Positions 1-8,700 of a DNA stretch of 18,060 nucleotides are shown in pieces. Numbering within the stretch: position 1 is the first letter of the stretch; every line of letters begins with the position of its first letter. Below the pieces are notes generated by a model. That model was not told the origin of the DNA. It saw only the letters and a program-made list of their open reading frames with translations, and made no database searches. This stretch comes from JAAYAY01 sp964429355 (GTDB lineage Bacteria > Planctomycetota > Planctomycetia > Pirellulales > Thermoguttaceae): the NCBI GenBank assembly GCA_964429355.1, contig CAYSCH010000181.1, forward strand, positions 1 through 18,060. The letters run 5' to 3'. A program made the translations under genes and the position numbers.

Positions 1-95
1 GCAGGCAAGACACGGACACGACCCGAGCGAGGGGCATGGCCACGCGGGTATCGTCAGAACGACAATTTTTCTGCGAATCACGCAAGGCCGTTCAG
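1..95. repeat. Partial copy of a short interspersed repeat (MITE-like right end)
   Basis: Bases 5-95 align without gaps to bases 2263-2353. I counted 74 of 91 identical positions by eye (about 81%). The conserved end reads GAATCACGCAAGGCC, which matches the terminal inverted repeat of the more complete copy at 2180-2353. The left part of this copy lies before base 1, so its full extent cannot be seen. Its substitutions relative to the other copy suggest that one or both are old. It has no coding capacity. What is seen is the repeat itself; calling it a mobile-element remnant is an inference from the inverted repeats of the second copy. Confidence 0.7.
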
Positions 96-225
96 CAATG
101 AGGACGACATAAGGACCAAAACTGTCCCAGGACATGTCTGCAACCTGTCTCTCGCAGGGTGCAATCCCGTGGTGGATTGCGACGGTCGATCCTGGGGCGT
201 CCCCAGACGAATAGCGAGCCAACGG

Positions 226-1245
226 ATGGTTGTGGAAACTGCGCCCGACATACCGGTACTGCTCATCTACGACATCGACCCGTCATGGACCTCGACGGAG
301 CAAGAGAATGCCCATCGCAACAGTCGGCGGATGGGATTTGCCATGCGACGGCAGGGGCATTCTGTACGTTTTCTGCCGGTGTGCGATGCGGATTTCCCGG
401 CCGTCCTTTCCGGGTATGAGCCACGGGATGTGCTCGTCTTCAACTGGTGTGAAGGTGTGCCCGGGGTCGAGCGCAGCGAGGTCATGGTCGCGGAGACCCT
501 TGAGAGTCTCTGTTTCACCTACACCGGGGCGTCGCCAGATGCGTTGGAGCTGAGCTACGAGAAGGCCCGAGTCAAGAGGCTCCTGGAATCGCACGGCGTT
601 GCCACGCCGCGGTGGAAGATTTTGACCTCACCGCGAGAGAGCGGGTGGGACTGTTTCCCGGCAATTGTCAAGCCGGCCCGGGAGCATTGCAGCTTGGGCG
701 TCGATCCCGGCGCCGTCGTAACCGGTAGATTGGATCTCAGAAAGCGTGTTGCGTACGTGCTGGACACGTTCAAACAGCCGGCTCTTGTTGAAGATTTCAT
801 CGACGGGCGCGAATTCCACGTTCCGCTCTGGGGTAACGAACACGTGGAAATGCTACCCCCGGTGGAGATGGACTTCTCCGCGTTCGACGACATCCACAAC
901 CGGCTCTGTTCGTACGATGCGAAGTTTGTACCTGAGTCGGAGGCGTACCGCGAGATCAAGAGCTTCGTGCCGGCTCACTTGACAGAAGAGGAAATGGCGG
1001 AGCTGGAGGCGACTTCGAAGGTCGCCTACGAAGCGATCGGCTGCCGGGACTACGGCCGCATCGACATACGACTTCGAGACGGCGTGTTCTACGTACTTGA
1101 TGTCAACCCGAACGCCGATATCTGTGCGGATGCCAGTCTGGCGTTGGCGGCTTCGAAGGCGGGCTACTCTTACGGGGCCCTGGTGAGCCGGATTCTCGGG
1201 CTCGCGGCGGAGCGTCACGGTCAGAACTTGGCCCCCCACCAGTAA
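226..1245 (+). CDS. ATP-grasp protein, D-alanine-D-alanine ligase-like
   Basis: This 339-residue protein has the architecture of the COG1181 D-Ala-D-Ala ligase-like ATP-grasp family. Such enzymes use ATP to form an acyl-phosphate and then join an amine to a carboxylate. Visible landmarks are an N-terminal Rossmann-like strand (VLLIYDID), the nucleotide-binding segment IVKPAREHCSLGVD (about 147-160), EDFIDGREFHV (about 189-199) and the metal-binding end YGRIDIRLRDG...LDVNPNAD (about 276-298). The usual Glu of the ExN metal motif is Asp here. The C-terminal helix AGYSYGALVSRIL matches the end of Ddl-type proteins. I chose ATG 226 because homology begins just after it; a GTG at 169 would add 19 unrelated residues. 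No strong Shine-Dalgarno sequence is visible. The gene overlaps the convergent C39-like gene by 25 bp. Its substrate is unknown: it could be a peptide or amino-acid ligase outside cell-wall synthesis, so the symbol ddl is not given. Confidence 0.85.
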   Translation: MVVETAPDIPVLLIYDIDPSWTSTEQENAHRNSRRMGFAMRRQGHSVRFLPVCDADFPAVLSGYEPRDVLVFNWCEGVPGVERSEVMVAETLESLCFTYTGASPDALELSYEKARVKRLLESHGVATPRWKILTSPRESGWDCFPAIVKPAREHCSLGVDPGAVVTGRLDLRKRVAYVLDTFKQPALVEDFIDGREFHVPLWGNEHVEMLPPVEMDFSAFDDIHNRLCSYDAKFVPESEAYREIKSFVPAHLTEEEMAELEATSKVAYEAIGCRDYGRIDIRLRDGVFYVLDVNPNADICADASLALAASKAGYSYGALVSRILGLAAERHGQNLAPHQ

Positions 1246-2114
1246 CTACACAGAACGGCCGTGAGCTGGGCAACCAGGAAAAGGCGGTCCGCGTCGGGGG
1301 CAATCCGGATCCCGGTGGAACTTGCCACGGTTGTGTAGTCGCGATAGAAGGCGCGCAGGTCGCCGCGTGTCAGTTTGCCGTTTCCGCTCGCCCAATGGGA
1401 GATGCTGCCGAGGATCGAATCCTCGTTTTCTGCGAGGACCTCGGCGAGGTAAGGACCTTCTTCGACGAGTTGTTCGTCGGGACTGGCCAGGGCCGCCATC
1501 TCCGCAAGATCTTTGGCCATTGCCTCGGCCGTATCTCCGGAACCGCGTTCGCAGAGCCGCAGCCAGGCCTCAGATACCTGCCATTTCGCCGGCTGGCCGT
1601 CGCGGCGGCTGAGCAGGATGGCGAAATACTGGTCCGGTTCATACGAGGCTTCCTCAGTCGAGGCATTCCAGGCATTCCTCAACAGGCTTGCCTCAGACCA
1701 GCGAAAGAAGACCGCGTTCTTCTCCTTGGGATCCACGATAATGAACTTGCGTTGCCGGGCCAGATATCCGATCACCGCTACCCAGTGATCGAATTGCCTG
1801 GTAAGGAGGATCGCCGGATTGGCTTGACGGAGATGGGTTCGCAGCCTACGGACGAATTCCTTCCCCTTTCTCTGGTCATCGAGCAGGACGAAATCCGATT
1901 TCACGCCGAAAGCGCGGGCTGCTCGGCGAAGTCCCACTTCGTCGACGCCGTGAATGAAGACGCTCACGGGTCTGCCGGCGGCGGCGGCCAGTCGCCTTTG
2001 CGTGGCCGATATCCCAAGAACGAAAAGGCATGCCGAAAGACTGCAAGGGCCACAGTGGCTCGGCAACTGGAGTTGGCATAGAGGCGCAAACAACCGTTTT
2101 CTTCTCGCTTTCAT
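1221..2114 (-). CDS. C39-like papain-fold cysteine peptidase
   Basis: The 297-residue protein has an N-terminal C39-like peptidase half and a helical C-terminal half that I do not recognise. The motif Q16-LPSH-C21-GPCSLSA fits the oxyanion Gln and catalytic Cys of family C39. FDH110WVAVIGY gives the catalytic His and IIVD128PKEK the Asp. C39 peptidases typically cleave after double-glycine leaders of exported peptides, or act as stand-alone C39_2 domains of varied use. There is no ABC transporter or TM segment here, so this is the stand-alone type. No clear signal peptide is seen (the N terminus is MKARRKRLFAPL). The start is ATG 2114 with only a poor purine stretch upstream. The gene converges on the ATP-grasp gene with a 25-bp tail overlap, which ties the two loci together physically but not transcriptionally. 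The family call is good; the target is unknown. Confidence 0.75.
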   Translation of the reverse strand: MKARRKRLFAPLCQLQLPSHCGPCSLSACLFVLGISATQRRLAAAAGRPVSVFIHGVDEVGLRRAARAFGVKSDFVLLDDQRKGKEFVRRLRTHLRQANPAILLTRQFDHWVAVIGYLARQRKFIIVDPKEKNAVFFRWSEASLLRNAWNASTEEASYEPDQYFAILLSRRDGQPAKWQVSEAWLRLCERGSGDTAEAMAKDLAEMAALASPDEQLVEEGPYLAEVLAENEDSILGSISHWASGNGKLTRGDLRAFYRDYTTVASSTGIRIAPDADRLFLVAQLTAVLCSYWWGAKF

Positions 2115-2179
2115 CCGGTTCTTCAGCTTTCATCGCTTCGGCAAGTCTCGTGTTTCAACGAGTCGACTATCTATCCTGT

Positions 2180-2353
2180 CTAAATGGCCTTGCGTGATTC
2201 CCAGAGGGAATTGCGTCAAGGCAATCAGGAACTCGATGGGCCGGGAGTGACAGGACTGGCGGGCAAAACACGAAGGCAACCCGAGCGCGGGGCAAGCCCA
2301 CGCGGCTATCTTCAGGACGACTATTTCTCAGGGAATCACGCAAGGCCATTTAG
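2180..2353. mobile_element. MITE-like element with perfect 23-bp terminal inverted repeats
   Basis: Bases 2331-2353 (core GGGAATCACGCAAGGCC) are the exact reverse complement of 2180-2202, framing a 174-bp unit. There is no transposase. Just inside the left end is a perfect ATTCCC-AGA-GGGAAT hairpin (2197-2211). Inside the right half, CGCGGGGC and GCCC-A-CGCG can also pair (about 2286-2303). TA dinucleotides lie next to both outer ends (2181-2182 and 2351-2352), which would fit a TA-duplicating IS630/Tc1-type origin, but this is weak evidence because they are part of the inverted repeat itself. Its right 91 bp are repeated at 5-95. The unit fills the gap between the start of the C39-like gene and the end of the minus-strand operon. 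Confidence 0.6.
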
Positions 2354-2427
2354 CCAAGGTCCCCGAAACGGGGTTCATTATTGTAGCATCCGCGAGGAAT
2401 AATTGAAATCGATCGTGGCACACCGCA

Positions 2428-2449
2428 CACCGTGCCAGTCCGCACGGTG
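2428..2449 (-). terminator. Hairpin directly after the last gene of the operon
   Basis: CACCGTGC (2428-2435) pairs perfectly with GCACGGTG (2442-2449) around a 6-nt loop. The hairpin starts one base beyond the TAA stop codon (2451-2453) of the clan-CD peptidase gene. The transcript downstream has no convincing U tract, so this is either a weak intrinsic terminator or a hairpin that stabilises the mRNA 3' end. The position supports an operon end here. Confidence 0.45.
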
Positions 2450-2450
2450 A

Positions 2451-3437
2451 TTACCGGAGATTGCGGTACAATTTGGCCAACTCGATCAGGAGCGGCTCGA
2501 TTTTCGCGTAGTACGCGTCTTCCTCGATCTTCCCTTTCTCTTCCCGCAGTTGGGCAATCCTTTGCTCCAATTCGTCGCGGCGGTTGCGAATATCTGCGGG
2601 CATTTTCCGCTCGGTCTGGTTGGGAACGAGCAGGAACTGGTGTGCGCGCGGGCCGTCGAGCGACGCGCCGTCTTTGGCCTGGCGAACCGGATGAATTCCA
2701 CGGAACCAGGCGGCGGGCGTGCCGCGGCCGTCGCCGTTGTCGTCGAGCAGGGCCTGCTCGGTGGCAAGCCGGGCGTCTTGCTGGTAGAACTCCCGCACTC
2801 GCGCCGAGGCGAGCAAGAAGGCTTCCAGGAGACTGGTCTGCCCGTCCTTGTCGAGGTCGGCCGCCGGGTCGTTGACGGCGGTGGACAGATGGTCGCCGAA
2901 ACGGGCGAAGTTCATTTCGAAACCGCTCTTTGCGGCGGTGATGATAATTCGATCTTTTCGCGAGAGCGTGTTGATGAAGGGTCCGCTCGACGAGGCACAG
3001 TTGACCACCACCACCGGCCGCTGGAACGGCTCGAGCCACTCGGCCAGTTCCGTTGCGGAGACATCCGGGCCGCGCAGGTTGAACTTGGCGTTGCGGCCGT
3101 CATAGGTCCCATGCCCGATCAGGATCAGCCAGATCGGCGCTGTTCCCTCTCGTGCCTGTTCGGATAACGATTTCTCCAGACGCTGCTTGTCGGTTGTTTC
3201 CGATTCTGGCTCCAGTCCCACTCCCACCGGCGTCGCTCCGGCCGCGGCTGCCGCCGCTTTCCAGCGCTCGGCCCACAATTGGAACTGCTCACCGTAGTCT
3301 GCGTCGCCGGCTGCCCCGACAACGGTCAGGATGGTTGGCTGCTCGGTGGAGTCCTGGGCTCGGCACGGCGAAACGTCCAGCCGAAGTGCGACCAGTGTCA
3401 CAGCCAGGATCCAGACAACAAGCTGGCAAGCACTCAT
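2451..3437 (-). CDS. Secreted clan-CD cysteine peptidase-like protein (C13/legumain or caspase-like)
   Basis: The 328-residue protein begins with a signal peptide (MSACQLVVWILAVTLVALRL, cleavage probably near CRAQ-DS). A caspase/legumain-type core follows: WLILIGHGTYDG supplies the catalytic His (H109) and VVVVNCASSSGPF the Cys (C147). These are the His-Gly and Cys motifs at the ends of beta strands that define clan CD. Two acidic loops resemble EF-hand calcium sites, DLDKDGQTSLLEAF (about 194-207) and DDNGDGRG (about 232-239). The C terminus (about 285-328) is a charged helix or coiled coil. The start ATG 3437 gives an ATGA overlap with the preceding gene and leaves a clean signal peptide; the frame is open further upstream, but that extension lies inside the neighbouring gene. 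It is the last gene of the operon, so it is probably a periplasmic or surface partner of the VWA complex. Assignment to C13 rather than another clan-CD family is uncertain. Confidence 0.75.
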   Translation of the reverse strand: MSACQLVVWILAVTLVALRLDVSPCRAQDSTEQPTILTVVGAAGDADYGEQFQLWAERWKAAAAAAGATPVGVGLEPESETTDKQRLEKSLSEQAREGTAPIWLILIGHGTYDGRNAKFNLRGPDVSATELAEWLEPFQRPVVVVNCASSSGPFINTLSRKDRIIITAAKSGFEMNFARFGDHLSTAVNDPAADLDKDGQTSLLEAFLLASARVREFYQQDARLATEQALLDDNGDGRGTPAAWFRGIHPVRQAKDGASLDGPRAHQFLLVPNQTERKMPADIRNRRDELEQRIAQLREEKGKIEEDAYYAKIEPLLIELAKLYRNLR

Positions 3438-5794
3438 GGCAGCCCCTTCCAGCGTCTCAAGCCCCACTCGCCGACCAGGCAGGCAACCGCCATCAGGAAG
3501 AGGATCGGAGTCTGCCAAAGGGGGTAGATCCACGGCTCGGTGATGGGGATCTTTCGATCGGGCAGGCTGGTGACAAAGTCCTCCAGAGCATCCATCCGCA
3601 GCACTTCGCCGCCGGTGGCCTGGGCGATCGTGCTGAGAAGTCGATGGTCGGGTGTCAGCCGGCGGAATTCCTTGGCGGCCGGTTCGGCCGTCCAGCCCGT
3701 CTCCCTCGCTGCCACGTTGCTGCCGTCGGCGGCCATTGCCTGGGCCGAGACACGATAGGCGCCGTCGAGCCGGGGCAGGTAGCTCGATCGATAAACGCCG
3801 GCCGCCTCCTGGCTGGCCTCGCTCCGCAGTTCCACCTGCTTTCCATCGGGCGACCAGACGCTGAGCGTGACCGCGGCATTGTCCAGCGGTTCATACTGTT
3901 CGTCGCGGACCTGGACGGCCAGTTCGACCGCGTGCCCAGGTTGGGTTGGATCCGGCCGCGCCGTCAGTTCGACGCGCCCGGGCACATCGCTCACAAGCCA
4001 GCGGACCGTCTGCCGCCAGGCCTTCGACAGGTCGTCTTCCTGATTCTCCTTTCGGCCGAGCGACCATCGCCACAGATCGCCGACAAAGAGTGTCGCCACC
4101 TGCCCGCGGCCGAAGCGTTGAGTCACCAAGGCCGGGAGCATTTGCCCGTCGCCGCGTGTGACATTGGCCAACACGACAGCCCCCGGCTTAAGGCCTCTGG
4201 ATTGGTTGATCACGTGAAAGGGAGGCATCGCAGCCAGCCGCCGGCGTTCCGCGTCCTCGGTGTCGCGAAGTCGCACCCACGGTTGGAGCCAGCCTTCGCG
4301 AGAGATCGCCAGCCGGTAGCCTTCGCCGGCGGGCACGAACGGCTGGCGGTCCAGGTAGACGGGCAGCATCTCTCCGATCGGCGTTCGGCTGTATTGGCCC
4401 TGAAAGAATGACTCAGCCCCGGCCAGCATGAGGACACCGCCGCCTCGAACGCTGACGAACTTCTGCAGGAGCAGCATCTGGTCCTGGGTGAAGAAGCCGG
4501 CCTCCACGTCGTCGAGCACGACGGCGTGGTAGACGTAGAGTTCGTCGGCCGTTTTCGGAAATCCTCCGCGCAATTCGGCATCGTCGCGGGTGCCGAGCCG
4601 CACGAGGACGGGCTCGTCGTATTGCTCGGTCTCTTCGGCATCAGGCGGGTCGAAGCCCCGATACAGGGGATTTGTCGATTCGCCGGCCCGCGAGAGAAAC
4701 GAGAATTTTGGCTCCCGTTTTGCGATCCGAACAAGTCCCACCAGTTCCACTTCGTCGTCGGTGGCCACGGCACGGCGGAGGAACTTGAACTCCCAGTTGG
4801 GTCGTCCGGAAACGTAGAGTACCCGATAGGGCCCTTGCGGCCGGTCCACGGCGACCCATTTCGTGTTGTTTGCCAGAGTGGCCTCTCGCGACTGAGCCGG
4901 CGAATTGAACTGGTCCAGTTCGTTTTCGGCACTGACCCGCAGAAGATAGAAGTTGGTGCCGGACTTTGCGGGCCGGGTCTGAAACCGCACCACCCGCGGC
5001 GGCTCTCCTTCGGCGGTCTCCGTGGCCATCCGGTCGATCTCCTTGCCGTCGGGACTGATGAGTTGAACCACCAGTTTCTCTCGATCGTAGCCGGAGGCGG
5101 TGACTTCGGCCCGGATCGTGACCGGGGCCTGCTCGAAGTTCGTTTGTGTCACCGCCACGGCGCCAAGGCTGATATCAGGCGCCGGTTCGGCTGCCCCGAC
5201 TTCCACCGGATAGATGGGCGGAAATCCGGTCCAATCGATCTCTTTCTCGGGCAGGTCCGTGGCATTGCCGTCGGTCAGCAGCAGAACGCCCGCCAGGGGC
5301 TGATGCCGGAATCGCTGGCCGATCGTGGTCAGCGCGGTGAGCAGCGACGAGGACTTACCCTTCGCACTGAGCAACTGGTCTTCCGTTTCGTCGAGCGCCT
5401 GCAATCGCTCGGCAAACCGGTAGTGGCGGACATCGAAATCCTGGCTCAGGCGAGTGTGCCAGGCGGTGTCTTTCGCGAACCGAGCCTTGACCTGTTCCGA
5501 TCGCGATTGTTGGGCACCTGGGTCCCGAATCTGCATGCTCTGACTGTCGTCGGCAAGCACCACGAAAAGATTCGCCCCAGGGCGGGGGCGACGCCCGGCG
5601 AAAAGCGGTTCGATGAGGCATACAAGAAGGAGAAAGAAACCGGCCGCTTTCAGCAGCCCGGCAACAACACGCACCATCGGCGGGGCCGGCGATCGGAGGT
5701 AACTGTACGCCAGGACCGCAATCGCGACGACGACCACCGCCACGGCCGGCGCGAGCCATGCAGGACTGCCGAGAATCACGGTTGCCGAGGTCAC
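3434..5794 (-). CDS. Membrane protein with VWA domain and GATase1-like domain
   Basis: This 786-residue protein has two N-terminal TM segments (about 13-33 and 43-65), then a von Willebrand factor A domain with the MIDAS motif DDSQS at 82-86 and TDGNATD at 174-180. An Ig-like stretch follows (about 205-310). A glutamine-amidotransferase/ThuA-like Rossmann domain covers about 323-600: YRVLYVSGRPNWEFKFLRRA, YHAVVLDDVEAGFF and GGGVLMLAGAES. The nucleophile Cys expected in an active class-I GATase after the GGG-strand is absent, so this domain is probably structural or binding. A second Ig-like domain (about 607-700) and a C-terminal TM (about 757-777) complete it. The start is GTG 5794, which makes a GTGA overlap with the upstream gene. 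The protein is anchored at both ends, with the bulk expected in the periplasm. It resembles the 'glutamine amidotransferase' membrane proteins often annotated in planctomycete MoxR loci. Confidence 0.8.
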   Translation of the reverse strand: MTSATVILGSPAWLAPAVAVVVVAIAVLAYSYLRSPAPPMVRVVAGLLKAAGFFLLLVCLIEPLFAGRRPRPGANLFVVLADDSQSMQIRDPGAQQSRSEQVKARFAKDTAWHTRLSQDFDVRHYRFAERLQALDETEDQLLSAKGKSSSLLTALTTIGQRFRHQPLAGVLLLTDGNATDLPEKEIDWTGFPPIYPVEVGAAEPAPDISLGAVAVTQTNFEQAPVTIRAEVTASGYDREKLVVQLISPDGKEIDRMATETAEGEPPRVVRFQTRPAKSGTNFYLLRVSAENELDQFNSPAQSREATLANNTKWVAVDRPQGPYRVLYVSGRPNWEFKFLRRAVATDDEVELVGLVRIAKREPKFSFLSRAGESTNPLYRGFDPPDAEETEQYDEPVLVRLGTRDDAELRGGFPKTADELYVYHAVVLDDVEAGFFTQDQMLLLQKFVSVRGGGVLMLAGAESFFQGQYSRTPIGEMLPVYLDRQPFVPAGEGYRLAISREGWLQPWVRLRDTEDAERRRLAAMPPFHVINQSRGLKPGAVVLANVTRGDGQMLPALVTQRFGRGQVATLFVGDLWRWSLGRKENQEDDLSKAWRQTVRWLVSDVPGRVELTARPDPTQPGHAVELAVQVRDEQYEPLDNAAVTLSVWSPDGKQVELRSEASQEAAGVYRSSYLPRLDGAYRVSAQAMAADGSNVAARETGWTAEPAAKEFRRLTPDHRLLSTIAQATGGEVLRMDALEDFVTSLPDRKIPITEPWIYPLWQTPILFLMAVACLVGEWGLRRWKGLP

Positions 5795-8700
5795 TGTCCG
5801 CTCCCCAAGGTCTCGTAGTAACGGCGAACATCGTCGGCGTACCTGGCCGGAACGGGATCACGATCGATCGGCACGGCCTCGCCGGTGGAATTCTTCCGCA
5901 ACAACTCCTCTGCCACGCGGTCGCGGATCTCATTGAGGGGGCCGGCAACCGACTGGCGGACGAGATCCCAATTGGGACCCTTGAAGTCGCGGCGCATCTG
6001 GCGCCGGATATCCCGGGCAGCCTCGCGAACACGAGCCACCTCGCCGCTCAGGTCCGGATCGCCGACCATCTCTTCGACGTCGCGCAGGCGATCCGACCAG
6101 GGTGTGAAATCGCCTGTGATCGGACCGTTGGGGCCACGGAACTGCTCGATTTCGGCGGGCCCCTGCGCCGTCTGGGGACCGCCACGGGTGTCTGGCCGGG
6201 ATGGCGAGGCCTGCTGGCGTTCCTGTGAACGGGACTGGGGGCTTTCCTGGCCATCGTCACGGGGCTCGCCGGTCGCGCGGCGAATCTCCTCGTTGAGTTC
6301 CTCGGCCAGCTCTTTCAACGCGTCGTGGGCTCGGCGGAGGGCTTCTTCGTGATTGCCAAGTACGCTCTCGGCGGCGCTCTCAACTCCTTCCCTGAGGCTC
6401 GTAATCCCGCGCGCCGCCTGGTTCTCGGCGGTTCGGGCCTCGCCCGCCAAGCCTCGGTCGAGCAACTGCCGCGTGGCATCCAGGGCATCGTCGACCCGTT
6501 GCTGGCGGGCCTGGCGAGCGGAGTCGTAGAGCTGCTCCGCCATGAGCGGTTCGGCCTCTTCCGCCTCTTCGACGGTCTGGCGGATATTGTCTAAGAGGCG
6601 CTCGAGGTCCTCTCGCTGCTGGCGGAATTCTTCCTGGAGGTCCGTACGATTGGCCGGTTCCCGCAGGGAACGGGTATTGCGTTCGGTTCGGTTTATGTCC
6701 TCGAGTTGCTGAGCCAGTGTTTGCTCCCGCTGGTCGAGCTGCCGTGCGTCGTCGCGGAGCTGCTCAACCTGTTCGGAAAAACTACTGGAGGCCGCATCGC
6801 GAAACTCTTCCTGCAACTCCTCCAATTGCCGCTGAGCGCGAGTTCCGCTGGCAACCGCCCGTGAAACCTGCCCTTCGCGAAGGGCTTCGGTCGTCTGCCG
6901 GATGTTTTCCCGCGTCTGGTCGACCTGCTGCCGCTGCTGGCCCATTCGCTCCTGGTTCTCGGGCCGTTGCATCCGCTCGGCAAGTTCGTCCGTGTCGCGA
7001 AGCATCTCCTGCTGCTGCTCCCGAAGCCGCTTGAGTTGCTGCTGGATGTCGTCTCGTTCCTTCTCGGTCTGTGCCTCTTCCAGGGCGGTCTGGAGTTCCT
7101 GAAGGCGCTTGTTCAAGTCGTCCTGCCGCCGGGCCAGCTCGCGAAGCCGGTTGAGCACCTGCAGGTTTTCCCGCTGCTCCTGGTCCTGTTGCCGGGAGGC
7201 CTGGCGTTCGGTCTCATACCGGTTCTCCGAGTTGTCGAGCTCGAGCTGCTCGAGCTGTTGCTGGGCTCGGCTCTGCGGTCCGCTGGCGCTGCCCGACTGT
7301 TGCTGTTGCTGCGAGGGTTGCTGCGAACGTGCCACCTGGTGTTCGCGGGCCCGAAGCTTGAGCAGAGCCTGGTAAGCTGCCTGCTCCGACGACAGTGCTT
7401 TTGGGAGTTCCGCCGGCGACGATGTGTCGGTGGCCTTGATCAAACTGGCCATGGCATCGAGCATGAATCCCTTCACCGCGTCGGCGTAGCCGCGCGACTG
7501 GGAATCCTCGAGATTCTCGGCCAGCTCCGCCAGTTTTTCCAGGGCGCCGGCCTGGGCGGTTTTGATTTCTTCCAGATCGGTGGAGAACTTGTCGCTCGGT
7601 TGTGCCCCGGTCTCGCGCCGGATGACCGTCCACGTGGCATTGATGACCTGCTTCTGGAGTTCGGCAAGTTGCTCGGCCTGCTGGGCGTTCTGGCTGCCTT
7701 GCTGTTGCTGCTGTTCCTGCGACTGGCCGGCGGGGGGCTGCTCGCCCTGGCGGAAGATCTCGTCGAAGTGGCGGACCTCGGCGAAGTACATATCTCCCAT
7801 TGCCCGTCGGGGTTTGCCGTCCGGCCCGAAGTCTTCGGCCCAGAAGTAATAGGCCAGGAGTTGGTCCGGCTTGGCCTGGAGGTCTTCGAAGGCGATCAGA
7901 TGCTCGACATCGCGCCGCTGGTTGCCGGCCACGGCCTCGCCCAGAGTCCGTTCCTGCGGCGGCTGGCCGGGCAGCGTGTAGCTGACGCCGTAAGCGAGAA
8001 GCCCGTAATCGTCCCACAGGTTCGCCTGGGTCTGGAGTTCCTCGATGGGCGAAACGCGCACGTCGCGGGCCGGCAGGGTGATCTTAACATCCGGCTGACG
8101 ATTGGGCGTGACATTGAAGACGATCTGGGGCGGCTCCTTGTTGGCCCGCCCATCGGTGTCTGTGAGCAGAAGTCGATAGCGATCCGATTTGGCGAGGGTT
8201 TCCTTGATGGAGTACACGGTCGCATCGTTGGCCATGGGAGCCAGTTCCAGGATTTTGCCCTCCTCGTTGACCAACTGCGCCACGGCCACCGGTTTGTTCA
8301 GATCGCAGAACAGGGTCAGTTCCGTTCCCTCGACTGCGGTGATGTTGCGTGTGTCTTCGACTCGCTTTTCGGGCAACGACGTGTATTGGGGGAACTTCAG
8401 TTCGGCGTCGGCCCGAACGAGTTCGGGATGTTCGAATACGGTGACGTGGAACTCGCCGGTCGTTTGCCCGGCGTACTGGACGTGATAGACGAGGTCGGAC
8501 TGGACGTCAGGCACGCGGGCACCGAAGACCGGATCGGACAGACTGAGCGACATGGCCGTGCTGGTCGCTTCGCCGGAAGTATCCCGTACCATGAGCGTGG
8601 CTTCGTCGGGCAGTCTGCCGCCGAACCGGGCCGTGATAACCAGACTCGTTCCCCGTTCGATCTCCGTGTCGCCCGGGGCAACGGCGACCTCGAACCGGGT

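Noticed and set aside
169..225. GTG 169 as the start of the ATP-grasp gene
   Set aside because: The added residues do not match the family, which begins at the VLLIYDID strand shortly after ATG 226.
3152..5818. Plus-strand open frames of 419 (3152-4411) and 430 (4526-5818) codons
   Set aside because: They are antisense to the VWA-GATase gene and rich in Arg, Pro and His without a recognisable domain.
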